Below, one piece after another: positions 50,853 through 58,080 of a DNA stretch of 58,080 bases. The DNA is from Lentisphaerales bacterium (GTDB lineage: Bacteria; Verrucomicrobiota; Lentisphaeria; Lentisphaerales; Lentisphaeraceae), in NCBI GenBank assembly GCA_022446985.1, contig JAKVBD010000030.1, forward strand, positions 1 through 58,080, in the 5' to 3' direction. The notes beneath the pieces were generated by a model. It was not told the origin of the DNA and ran no database searches. It worked only from the letters and a program-made list of their open reading frames with translations. Position 1 is the stretch's first letter. Each line of letters opens with the position of its first letter. The translations under genes and the position numbers were made by a program.

Positions 50853-52382
50853 ATGTCAGTCAGAAATTTAGTGATGAGGATTTTCCAAAACATGCCAGAC
50901 ATACCGCTAAGAGCCAAGCCTCCTAAAATTAAGAAAGACAGAGCTCACAGAGAAACTAATATCGGCGGTAAATCGCACCTCAAAGATACTCGAGATGAAT
51001 ATGACGTAATCGTCATTGGCAGTGGACTTGCAGGCTTGACTTCTGCTAATTGTATGGCTAAACAAGGCCGTAAAGTTCTATTACTTGAACAGCACTACAT
51101 TCTCGGTGGACTTGCACAGTATTTTAAACGTCGCGGCCACATTTTTGACATCTCTCTTCACGGCTTTCCAATTGGTATGAAGAAAACTCTCCGCAAGTAT
51201 TGGAGTAAGGAATTAGCCAATAACATTGAGCAAGTCAAGAGTGTTCGCTTCGACAATCCGCAATTTACTCTGGAGACGACTTTTACCCGTGAAGATTTCA
51301 CACGCATCATTGTTGAAGAATTTGGAATTCCGGAAGAAAAGGTTGTCGGTTTCTACGACCATCTTGCTGCAATGAACTACTATGACGAGAACACAATGAC
51401 CACTCGTGAGATGTTTGAAATGTTCTTTCCTGGTAGAACAGATGTCTGGCGTCTACTCATGGAACCCATATCATACGCCAATGGCAGCACCCTTGACGAA
51501 CCGGCAATTTCATACGGCATAGTTTTCTCAAACTTCATGAGCAAAGGTGTTTACATCTATAATGGTGGCACCGATGACATGATTAACAAGATGGAACAAA
51601 TCTTAATTGACAATGGCGTTGACATCCGCACCAAATGCCTGGTTCAGAAAATCCATGTTGAGAATGGTATCGCCACCGGCGTCACTGTTAACGGTCAACG
51701 CATTAAAGCAAAATGCCTCATCTCAAATGCAGGCATACACCCTACTATCAACAAACTGGTAGGCCCCGAGAACTTCTCTAAAGATTTTATCTCACAACTT
51801 GATGATGTTAAAGTCAACACATCTTCATGTCAGGTATACATAGGTATAGACAAAGAAGAGGACGTTCCTTATTTTGGTGACTTGGTGTTTACCTCGACTC
51901 ACCCTGAGTATGACTCAGATGCTCTGACAGCAATGGATATAACCAGCAGAACTTATAGCGTTTACTACCCCGAAATGCGTCCAGAACGCAACCGCTATAC
52001 AATTGTTGCCTCCATTAACTCCAAATACAATGATTGGGCCGACCTGTCTGATGCAGAGTACCAGACAGCAAAAGATAAAATGATTGATGAGACAATCCAA
52101 TCATTAGAAAAATACGTTCCCAATATTCGAGAAAAAATACACTATCTTGAAGCCGCCACACCAAGAACTGTTGAATACTACACCCTCTCCCACATGGGAA
52201 CATCTTTTGGAACAAAGTTTGATGGTCTAAAGATCAGTCAAGAGCTTCCTAACCAGGTGAAAGGTCTATACCATGCCGGCTCCGTGGGCATCATCATGTC
52301 TGGCTGGCTTGGCGCTGCTAATTATGGCGTTATCATCAGTAACTCTGCCGACAAATATATTGCCTCTTTGGAACAGTCTTAA
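50853..52382 (+). CDS. CrtI/CrtISO-like FAD-dependent oxidoreductase
   Basis: The 509-aa product has a basic head of about 48 residues and then a dinucleotide-binding fold ([22 protein letters not shown], residues about 50-71, ending [12 protein letters not shown]). It continues with the phytoene-desaturase/carotenoid-isomerase/retinol-saturase pattern, including [23 protein letters not shown] and a C-terminal [24 protein letters not shown]. Such enzymes desaturate, isomerise or saturate polyenes. No other carotenoid gene is near. Later in-frame ATGs exist, but the one at 50853 keeps the basic head. The substrate is unassigned. Confidence 0.82.
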   Translation: MSVRNLVMRIFQNMPDIPLRAKPPKIKKDRAHRETNIGGKSHLKDTRDEYDVIVIGSGLAGLTSANCMAKQGRKVLLLEQHYILGGLAQYFKRRGHIFDISLHGFPIGMKKTLRKYWSKELANNIEQVKSVRFDNPQFTLETTFTREDFTRIIVEEFGIPEEKVVGFYDHLAAMNYYDENTMTTREMFEMFFPGRTDVWRLLMEPISYANGSTLDEPAISYGIVFSNFMSKGVYIYNGGTDDMINKMEQILIDNGVDIRTKCLVQKIHVENGIATGVTVNGQRIKAKCLISNAGIHPTINKLVGPENFSKDFISQLDDVKVNTSSCQVYIGIDKEEDVPYFGDLVFTSTHPEYDSDALTAMDITSRTYSVYYPEMRPERNRYTIVASINSKYNDWADLSDAEYQTAKDKMIDETIQSLEKYVPNIREKIHYLEAATPRTVEYYTLSHMGTSFGTKFDGLKISQELPNQVKGLYHAGSVGIIMSGWLGAANYGVIISNSADKYIASLEQS

Positions 52383-52605
52383 TTTAACAATCTGTAATAA
52401 ACTGAACTTACACTCCTTATCAGCTTGTGCTTTAAGGATTACATGTTAACTTCCGCGCTTACACGAAAATTATTGCAATCCCTTCTGTAACGCTTGCTGT
52501 TTTCAAAGAGAACATTTTTTAGTTTCCAGTTTTGAAGTTAATAATCTTCGATAGGTCGCAAGCTAAACAGGATATTGTTTAAGCTTATACCAATCAGGAT
52601 ATACA

Positions 52606-54318
52606 ATGGAAAAATTTAAAGCTCTCGGTCTCCGAGAAGAAATTATCAGTGCCATAGCGAAAAAAGGTTTTACCGAGCCATCTCCAGTTCAAGAACAGGT
52701 CATCCCTATTCTCCTTGACTCAACTACAGACATAATCGCCATGGCTCAAACCGGTACAGGCAAAACAGCTGCATTTGGCCTTCCGCTTTGTAATCAAATC
52801 GAACCATCTGGCGATGTAAGAGCCCTGGTACTTGCTCCTACACGTGAACTGGCTGTTCAGGTTTGTCAGGAAATGAATTCATTTATTGATAATAAACTGA
52901 GAATCTTCCCTGTATATGGTGGCCAACCATTTAGAGACCAGGCAAGAGCCCTGCAACGCGGTGTTGACGTAGTCGTCGGTACTCCAGGTCGTATTATCGA
53001 TATGATCGAAAGAAAAAAGTTGATCTTGGATGATATTGAATACATGGTTCTTGATGAAGTAGATGAAATGCTTAATATGGGTTTCATTGACGATATAGAG
53101 TTTATCCTCGACCTTGTTCCTGAAGAAGCTCAAAGATTAATGTTCTCAGCTACACTACCTAAGCGCATTGAAAATGTTGCCAAAAAATACTTAACTAACC
53201 CGGCTACAGTTAAAGTTGAAAGATCGAAAGAAACTCAAAGCCTTATTTCACACGTTTATTATCAGACAGATAAATCAAACAGACAAGAGGCTCTCAATCG
53301 CATACTGACACTTGAAGAAGACTTCTATGGCATAATCTTCTGCCAGACTAAGGCTGAAACAGAAGTTCTCACGTCTGAACTGAACAATAAAGGTATTTCT
53401 GCTGAATATCTGCATGGCGATATTGCTCAAAAAAGCCGTGAAACAATTTTAAACAGATTTAAGAGTCAAAAATCAAAACTACTTATTGCTACCGATGTCG
53501 CTGCTCGTGGCATAGACGTCGATAACTTAACTCATGTTATCAACTTCTCCGTTCCTGAGTCGGACGAAGCCTATACACACCGTTGTGGTCGAACTGGACG
53601 TAAAGGTCAAACTGGTAAAGCAATAACTTTGGCCGCCTCCAGTGAAATTGGTCGTCTTAAAAGAATCATGCGTACCGCTGGCTTTGAAATCAAGAAAAAG
53701 AATGTTCCTGATGGCAAAAACATTGCAGCCACTAAGAAAGAACAATTTACCAACAAATTGACAACCATTGATATTTCAGAAGCCAATAAGGAAATGGCTG
53801 AAAAACTAGTTGAATCCCAAGATCCACAAGAGCTTGTAGCCAAACTACTCGAACTTCATATGGGGAACGCATTTGATACAAATGCCTACAAAACACTCCC
53901 TACAGCACAAGATCATGGCGAAGAAATTCTAATTCGTATCGAAAAAGGTATCGCTGATAACTTTACTGGCCGCACACTTATTCCTTTCATCGAAAAGAAA
54001 GGGGGAGTTCCTGGTCGCAATATCAATAACCTGAAGATTAAAAGACATTTCTGCACTTTCCAGGTTCCTGCAAAAGATGCAAAAGAAATCGTCAACTCAC
54101 TCAACAAACGCTGTGAAACTGAATCCGGCAAACCATTCGCTCGCGAAGAAGGCCCTGCTAAAAGCTCTGGAGGAAGACGCTTTGGCGGCCGTGGTGGAGA
54201 TAGACGCGGCAGCGATCGTCGTAGTGGTGGAAGATCCGACAGACGCGGCGGCGACCGTCGCAGTGGAGGAAGATCCGACAGACGCGGCAGTGATCGTCGT
54301 AGCGATAGACGCAGATAA
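52606..54318 (+). CDS. DEAD-box-family RNA helicase (DeaD/CsdA-like) with DEVD motif and Arg/Gly-rich tail
   Basis: The 570-aa product has the Q motif FTEPSPVQEQVIP, Walker A AQTGTGKT, PTRELAVQV, motif II VLDEVDEML (Val replaces the Ala of DEAD; codon GTA), SAT, ATDVAARGID and HRCGRTGRKG. Then come a DbpA/CsdA RNA-binding domain (about 430-510) and a basic tail of RRGSDRRSGGRSD repeats encoded by a 39-bp repeat. CsdA-like enzymes unwind structured RNA during cold growth, ribosome assembly and decay. The upstream 220-bp leader has no gene and could be a cold-responsive 5' UTR. Confidence 0.9.
   Translation: MEKFKALGLREEIISAIAKKGFTEPSPVQEQVIPILLDSTTDIIAMAQTGTGKTAAFGLPLCNQIEPSGDVRALVLAPTRELAVQVCQEMNSFIDNKLRIFPVYGGQPFRDQARALQRGVDVVVGTPGRIIDMIERKKLILDDIEYMVLDEVDEMLNMGFIDDIEFILDLVPEEAQRLMFSATLPKRIENVAKKYLTNPATVKVERSKETQSLISHVYYQTDKSNRQEALNRILTLEEDFYGIIFCQTKAETEVLTSELNNKGISAEYLHGDIAQKSRETILNRFKSQKSKLLIATDVAARGIDVDNLTHVINFSVPESDEAYTHRCGRTGRKGQTGKAITLAASSEIGRLKRIMRTAGFEIKKKNVPDGKNIAATKKEQFTNKLTTIDISEANKEMAEKLVESQDPQELVAKLLELHMGNAFDTNAYKTLPTAQDHGEEILIRIEKGIADNFTGRTLIPFIEKKGGVPGRNINNLKIKRHFCTFQVPAKDAKEIVNSLNKRCETESGKPFAREEGPAKSSGGRRFGGRGGDRRGSDRRSGGRSDRRGGDRRSGGRSDRRGSDRRSDRRR
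54199..54303 (+). repeat. 39-bp tandem repeat encoding the helicase Arg/Gly tail
   Basis: Two and two-thirds copies with a 39-bp period start at 54199, 54238 and 54277, each opening with GAYAGACGCGGC and ending with GGAAGATCC. They are in frame and encode DRRGSDRRSGGRS-type units, so copy-number change would lengthen or shorten the RNA-binding tail without a frameshift. Confidence 0.85.
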
Positions 54319-54337
54319 AACAAACAGTACTCTCAAA

Positions 54338-54367
54338 GGCCCAACCTCCGTGCTGGGTCTTTTTTTA
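54338..54367 (+). terminator. Helicase gene terminator
   Basis: GGCCCAAC (54338-54346 region) pairs imperfectly with GCTGGGTC around CTCCGT, and eight T follow. It lies 20 nt after the helicase stop. Confidence 0.75.
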
Positions 54368-54603
54368 TGCCTGGATCCTCAACACATGACTTTTAAAAGT
54401 TATACAAAAGATAACTCTACCCGCGCCCTTGCGCCTCCGCGTGAGACACGTCTTAAGAGTAGTACCTAACTCTCAATAAAACGAGCAGTAAACACTTCCT
54501 CAGAAGCTTGCGAACAAATCTACTATAACAGAAGTCCTTTCAAATTTTTGGGCAATTTGCAAAAATCAACTTAGCCTTACATCTAAGTAGATTTTGCCTG
54601 GAC
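54368..54603. other. Intergenic stretch with a GC-rich island
   Basis: No gene is seen. A GC-rich patch at 54419-54448 (CCCGCGCCCTTGCGCC, then TCCGCGTGAGAC) stands out in an otherwise AT-rich spacer and contains repeated GCGCC/CCGCG words. It resembles low-complexity intergenic patches of the TTGCGCC-TTTGCGTGAG kind that I recall from several phyla; that recollection is not verified here. Confidence 0.35.
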
Positions 54604-54641
54604 ATAAAAAATGGCAAAGTCCTTAAGAGAACTTCGCCATT
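54604..54641 (-). terminator. Terminator of the antiporter gene
   Basis: On the minus strand AATGGCGAAGT (54631-54641) pairs with ACTTTGCCATT (54610-54620) with one G.U, followed by TTTTATG. It lies 37 nt beyond the stop of the antiporter gene. Confidence 0.8.
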
Positions 54642-54677
54642 GATTCTTAGGCAGCCCTTCAAGCTGCCAGAAACTTA

Positions 54678-56366
54678 TTAATGCTTTTGAGCTGAGGTAT
54701 CTGGATTAAGATCATAATTAAGAATAATCTGCCCGGACTTCACTTTTTCAACTCCCTCAGAATTCACATCCTGAAGCAACTTCTGAAGTTCTTTCACTTG
54801 ATAAGCATGAGTATGATCGCCATGTTTCTGCTCTTCCGGCAACATGAGAACAAGCTTCAACTTACCACCAGAGATTTCAGCCTTTTTCTTCAAGTAGTCT
54901 TTTAAGGTGATGAAATCATACTCTTTATTATCAACTTTATATTTACCGGCCTCAACTATGTCTACCAATAATGCTTTAGCCGAGCCTGCACCCGCTGGCT
55001 CTTTAGGTGCCCCCATAAACCATAGACACAACATGGCAATAACAGTTGGCACTATACTGTTTTTTAGCAACCCAACAGGTGAAATACCGTCTTTACCAAA
55101 AGAGTCTTTCAAAATACCAAAACCGGCAGGGTTCGGAGCATTGGCAATAACCGTCAAACCACCACCGGCAACGGCACCCGCAACAAGTGCATATTTAAGA
55201 TCTATTGACAGACCATCTACCTGAGTTCCCAGGTAAGTCAAAGCTGCATTATCCGTTATACCTGTAAGCATGGTCGTACCGACAAAAAGCGTTGTTACGT
55301 CAATACCATCCATGAGAGGCTTTAACCACCAGGTCTGCAGTTTACCTAAAACAACTAAACCTCCTAAGAAGAAACCTACCAACAAGGCACTTTTAATCTT
55401 CAGAGGCTCCTGGTAAGAAGCGGTAATCTCGCACCAACCGAGGAAGAAGACAAAAATTGCCAGGAAGATAACTTTATCGTGGTGAAATAAAACGACAGAA
55501 GCCAGGAAAATAAGCTGAATAACAACAATGAAAGGTTTGATTTTAATCATCTCTTTCTTGTCGCCATCTTCTTTAGGCTCTTCAATAAGCTCTTTCTTGT
55601 ATATTGCCGTCAATAAAGCTGCATTGATGACAACCGCGATTGCTGACTTCCAACCAAATGTACCCATCATATAGGACATATCCCAACTCCAGGCCGCGGA
55701 AACCATAAGTACAGGTGGAGCGGCAAAGTGTGTTAAAGTACCACCAATCGAAATATTAACGAAAAGTACACTCAGAGCTGCGTATTTGAATTTAGTACTG
55801 ATACCTCTGTCAAAGTAGGCATTTTTCATAATAACAGCAGTCACAGTCATCGCTGCCGGCTCAGTGATAAATGAACCAAGAAGTGGACCTATAACCATTG
55901 CAGAAAAGAAAAAGCTCATTCTTTTGGGCATGGGCATTATACCGGCAATTGCTGAAATAGAGCGGTTTGCAAAATAAATAACCGGTAGAGTCGCTGCCAT
56001 AGTCATAATTACAAAAACAAGTAAGGGTTCAGTATAATCTACGGTATTTTGCAGGTAGTTAAAGACATCCGTCTTACCGTGCAGACCAGCCATGATAAAA
56101 ACGAGAATCAACGCCCATATACCAAACACACATTCCACTTCACCTAAGATGTGCAAAAGTCTGTAGGACATACTGTCATGCTTGAATTTATGAGATAGCT
56201 TGAGAATTTTACCGGCCATGAAAGTATGGCAAATAGCCAATCCAAAAATGATCAATGCCGCCCATTGAACTGTTGGGTCACTCATCAACGCTGGAGGTCG
56301 ACTATAGCTCGATCCACCTGCTGCTAGAATACTCGAAAAAAAATCATTAAAAACAAAAAAATTCAC
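54678..56366 (-). CDS. Putative Na+/H+ antiporter (PF07399-like)
   Basis: The 562-aa product has about a dozen spans. Conserved-looking stretches are GPLLGSFITEPAAMTVTAVIM (in parts), VNISIGGTLTHFAAPPVLMV, and TMLTGITDNAALTYLGTQVDGLS, the pattern of the Na_H_antiport_2 family within the ion-transporter superfamily. The last 90 residues are hydrophilic and include HGDHTHAY. The GTG start at 56366 is preceded by GGAG. The family suggests sodium/proton exchange, consistent with a marine habitat; direct evidence is thin. Confidence 0.75.
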   Translation of the reverse strand: MNFFVFNDFFSSILAAGGSSYSRPPALMSDPTVQWAALIIFGLAICHTFMAGKILKLSHKFKHDSMSYRLLHILGEVECVFGIWALILVFIMAGLHGKTDVFNYLQNTVDYTEPLLVFVIMTMAATLPVIYFANRSISAIAGIMPMPKRMSFFFSAMVIGPLLGSFITEPAAMTVTAVIMKNAYFDRGISTKFKYAALSVLFVNISIGGTLTHFAAPPVLMVSAAWSWDMSYMMGTFGWKSAIAVVINAALLTAIYKKELIEEPKEDGDKKEMIKIKPFIVVIQLIFLASVVLFHHDKVIFLAIFVFFLGWCEITASYQEPLKIKSALLVGFFLGGLVVLGKLQTWWLKPLMDGIDVTTLFVGTTMLTGITDNAALTYLGTQVDGLSIDLKYALVAGAVAGGGLTVIANAPNPAGFGILKDSFGKDGISPVGLLKNSIVPTVIAMLCLWFMGAPKEPAGAGSAKALLVDIVEAGKYKVDNKEYDFITLKDYLKKKAEISGGKLKLVLMLPEEQKHGDHTHAYQVKELQKLLQDVNSEGVEKVKSGQIILNYDLNPDTSAQKH

Positions 56367-56759
56367 AAGTCGCTCCTAAAATTGTAAATTTTGCCAAAAA
56401 CGGCAAACCCCAGTACACTATGACAAAAATTTCATTTTGCAGTTCAAATCAACACAAAAGTATAAATTTAGAGTCATTTTAAAATTTTCTTTGCAAAAAA
56501 CTTTTGCTGCTTCAAAACACAGCTAACTTTTGCACATTTCCTCAAATTTATAAGCTATAATAAGTAGCCTAAAAAACCAAAGCCTACTTTAAAAAAAACT
56601 ACACAAGTCACAGCAAAGTCCCCATCATACTTCAACAGCACTAAATTCGCGTCTCATACAAAACTTTAATTACTGTTAGTTAACATTTTACTTTGCAATA
56701 AACGACACCTTTATTATTTGTATGGGACTTTATATATAAATATGTTTAGAGGATACAGA
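56367..56759 (+). promoter_or_regulatory. AT-rich leader upstream of ribB
   Basis: There is no gene in these 393 bp. A perfect TATAAT lies at 56556-56561, but only a weak CACATT is 17 nt upstream of it. I looked for the conserved FMN-riboswitch blocks (GGGGCAGGG and its partners) and do not see them, so ribB seems not to be under a standard RFN element here. Confidence 0.35.
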
Positions 56760-57380
56760 GTGCTCGACTCTATAGAAGACGCAATTAACGATATTCGACA
56801 AGGTAAAATGGTCATCGTAATCGATGATGAAGATCGCGAAAATGAAGGCGATCTGGTTTATGCTTCCGAAAAAACGACTCCTGAACTGGTAAACTTTATG
56901 GCCACTCATGGCCGTGGGCTCATTTGCTGCACCCTGACTCCAGAAAGAGCAGCTGAACTTGACTTAAATCTCATGGCGGATAAAAACACCTGCCCTTTTG
57001 AAACCGCCTTTACTGTTTCGGTTGATGCCAAAGATGTAACAACTACCGGAATATCTGCCGCCGACAGATCTATCACTATTGAACGCCTGGCTTCACCGGA
57101 TTTCAATTCAGGACACTTTGTCAAGCCTGGACACATGTTCCCGTTGATCGCCAAATCAGGCGGAGTTCTGGAAAGACGCGGTCAGACAGAAGCATCGGTT
57201 GATTTAGCCCGCATGGCCGGCCTGCAACCTTCTGGTGTCATATGCGAAATAATGAATGAAGATGGTACTATGGCTCGTCTTGATGATCTTAAAATATACG
57301 CAAAAAAACACGACTTAAAATTAATCAGCATAGCTGATATGGTAAAATACATTAATGAACAAAATGAGTTCAAAGGATAA
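56760..57380 (+). CDS. ribB: 3,4-dihydroxy-2-butanone-4-phosphate synthase (RibB) with a His-to-Gln change
   Basis: RibB converts ribulose 5-phosphate to the four-carbon precursor of riboflavin. GTG at 56760 follows AGAGGA and gives MLDSIEDAINDIRQGKM, matching RibB/RibBA starts; ATG 56742 is an alternative. The 206-aa product has DDEDRENEGDLVYASE (metal and substrate Glu27 and Asp31), GHFVKPGHMFPL and CEIMNEDGTMAR. The segment that should read RGGHTEA reads RRGQTEA: CAG encodes Gln142 where a metal-binding His is expected (His153 in E. coli). There is no fused GTP cyclohydrolase (RibA) domain. The ribH start lies 4 nt downstream. Confidence 0.9.
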   Translation: MLDSIEDAINDIRQGKMVIVIDDEDRENEGDLVYASEKTTPELVNFMATHGRGLICCTLTPERAAELDLNLMADKNTCPFETAFTVSVDAKDVTTTGISAADRSITIERLASPDFNSGHFVKPGHMFPLIAKSGGVLERRGQTEASVDLARMAGLQPSGVICEIMNEDGTMARLDDLKIYAKKHDLKLISIADMVKYINEQNEFKG

Positions 57381-57384
57381 TCCA

Positions 57385-57846
57385 ATGATTACAATTGAAG
57401 GCGACCTCAGCGCCAAAGGTTTAAAATTTGCTATAGTCACAGCTAGGTTTAACGATCTCATCACTTTCAAATTGACTGAAGCTTCCATTGACTGCCTACT
57501 TCGTCACGGAGCTGCCCCTGAAGACATCACTGAAGTTCTTGTCCCGGGTGCTTTTGAAATCACTCTTGCAGCTGACAAACTTGCTGCCAGCGGAAAATAC
57601 GATGCCATCATTTGCAATGGCTGCGTTATCAAAGGTGATACTCCTCACTTCGACATGGTAGTAAACTCTGTAACAAGCGGAGTCACCCAACTTAACCTTA
57701 AACATGGCCTCCCGGTTATCTTCAGCGTACTTACGACTAATACCGTCGAAGAAGCGATGAACCGCTCTGGCGTTAAAGCCGGTAACAAAGGCTGGGATTG
57801 CGCCCAGGCTGCCATTGAAATGGCAAATTTGACAAAACAGCTCTAA
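57385..57846 (+). CDS. ribH: 6,7-dimethyl-8-ribityllumazine synthase
   Basis: RibH condenses the RibB product with the pyrimidine intermediate. The ATG at 57385 (MITIEGDLSAKGLKFAIVTARFN) is preceded by AAGGATAA. The 153-aa product has the family landmarks VPGAFEITLAADKLA, GCVIKGDTPHFDMV with the catalytic His, and LPVIFSVLTTNTVEEAMNRSG with AGNKGWDCAQAAIEMANL. It forms pentameric or icosahedral shells in relatives. It is adjacent to ribB and presumably cotranscribed. Confidence 0.95.
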   Translation: MITIEGDLSAKGLKFAIVTARFNDLITFKLTEASIDCLLRHGAAPEDITEVLVPGAFEITLAADKLAASGKYDAIICNGCVIKGDTPHFDMVVNSVTSGVTQLNLKHGLPVIFSVLTTNTVEEAMNRSGVKAGNKGWDCAQAAIEMANLTKQL

Positions 57847-57864
57847 TTTTCTCACTTCTTGGAA

Positions 57865-57899
57865 ACTTCCAGTGCTCAAAATAGTTTGGCACTGGAAGT
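57865..57899. terminator. Perfect 11-bp hairpin after ribH
   Basis: ACTTCCAGTGC (57865-57875) and GCACTGGAAGT (57889-57899) are exact complements around a 13-nt loop, 18 nt after the ribH stop. No T-run follows, so it is a terminator candidate or an RNA 3'-end stabiliser. Confidence 0.5.
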
Positions 57900-58021
57900 G
57901 CTAATGACATATTTCACAAAAACGACTTTTCTGCGCTTGCAGAAACGACTATATTTACATAAAATAGCTTCTTAGCTTTTTTATATACAGTTGTTAAATA
58001 TTAATGTGGAGTTAGCGAAAT

Positions 58022-58080
58022 ATGTCCCATAGTCTGCCAATCCGAAAATCCCTTCGCTTCTTTACCATGGTCGAGCTTCT
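58022..58080 (+). CDS. Type II secretion/type IV pilin-like protein, N terminus only
   Basis: The ATG at 58022, with GTGGAG 10 nt upstream, opens MSHSLPIRKSLRFFTMVELL and runs off the window end. A basic leader followed by F-T-M-V-E-L-L is the prepilin peptidase motif with the invariant Glu at +5. The residue before the Phe is Phe rather than Gly, which is unusual. Many such pseudopilin-like genes occur in Lentisphaerae and Planctomycetes. Only 19 full codons are visible. Confidence 0.6.
   Translation, partial: MSHSLPIRKSLRFFTMVEL

Noticed and set aside
52383..52605. tRNA or small RNA gene before the helicase
   Set aside because: No cloverleaf, T-loop GTTCRA or terminator could be found; at most it is a 5' leader.
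54199..54303. CRISPR-like or VNTR array
   Set aside because: The 39-bp units are contiguous with no spacers and are in-frame coding sequence.
53913..54323. 136-codon open frame on the minus strand rich in Pro, Leu and Arg
   Set aside because: It is the mirror of the repetitive Arg/Gly-coding helicase tail; its repeats follow the helicase codons and it has no SD or family features.
56367..56759. FMN (RFN) riboswitch before ribB
   Set aside because: The conserved riboswitch sequence blocks are not recognisable in this AT-rich leader.

Overview
The window reads as chromosomal DNA of an AT-rich, Gram-negative marine bacterium of the PVC group, most likely a Lentisphaera-like member of the Lentisphaerota. 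This is inferred from several features together: a sulfatase fragment, a 1588-residue secreted malectin/propeller/penta-heme c protein, an EF-G of the spirochaete/planctomycete (mitochondrial EF-G1-like) type, a Tat-exported Gfo/Idh protein, a pseudopilin start of the FTMVELL kind, and outer-membrane functions (LptA, TolC, a TonB-dependent receptor). I see no tRNA, rRNA, IS element, prophage or CRISPR array.

Layout. 1-9.6 kb: a 5'-truncated sulfatase, yaaA with a universal stress protein, fusA, then a leftward operon of a putative membrane pseudokinase, an FHA-MoxR ATPase split by a frameshift and a parvulin, followed by a TraT-like lipoprotein. 9.9-16.4 kb: a chemosensory-like operon (CheX-type phosphatase, 83-aa protein, CheY, two exported binding-protein-like proteins, a membrane-bound CheA-like kinase), facing two more receiver proteins, one killed by an ochre codon. 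16.5-22.9 kb: dapF-cmoA; a leftward division/wall operon (mraZ, FtsL-like, a class B PBP with no transpeptidase domain, a SEDS protein) preceded by a 10-bp-phased MraZ-type operator; and a rightward eboA-eboB-lptA operon. 22.9-27 kb: LegB-type dehydratase, an ATP-grasp/HAD fusion, and a Gfo/Idh oxidoreductase.

27-34.3 kb: a MacB-TolC export operon with two adaptors, one a tandem double adaptor of 859 aa. 34.6-43.6 kb: a leftward series of two paralogous XRE regulators, a GT2 glycosyltransferase, a discoidin-like exported protein, an Agl23-like membrane glycosyltransferase and the penta-heme protein. 43.9-58 kb: argH, ileS (eukaryote-like type 2), a TonB-dependent receptor, a CrtI/CrtISO-like flavoprotein, a DEAD-box-family helicase with DEVD in motif II, a Na+/H+ antiporter, ribB-ribH (RibB has Gln where the metal-binding His is expected) and the first codons of a pseudopilin.

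The strongest candidates for something undescribed are the membrane CheA-like operon with its own secreted binding proteins (9956-15446) and the mraZ cluster lacking rsmH and encoding a pedestal-only PBP beside a SEDS polymerase (18048-20703). Single-base lesions in the FHA-MoxR gene and in a receiver gene, and the RibB His-to-Gln change, are directly visible and easy to check. All family assignments come from reading motifs; no database search was possible.
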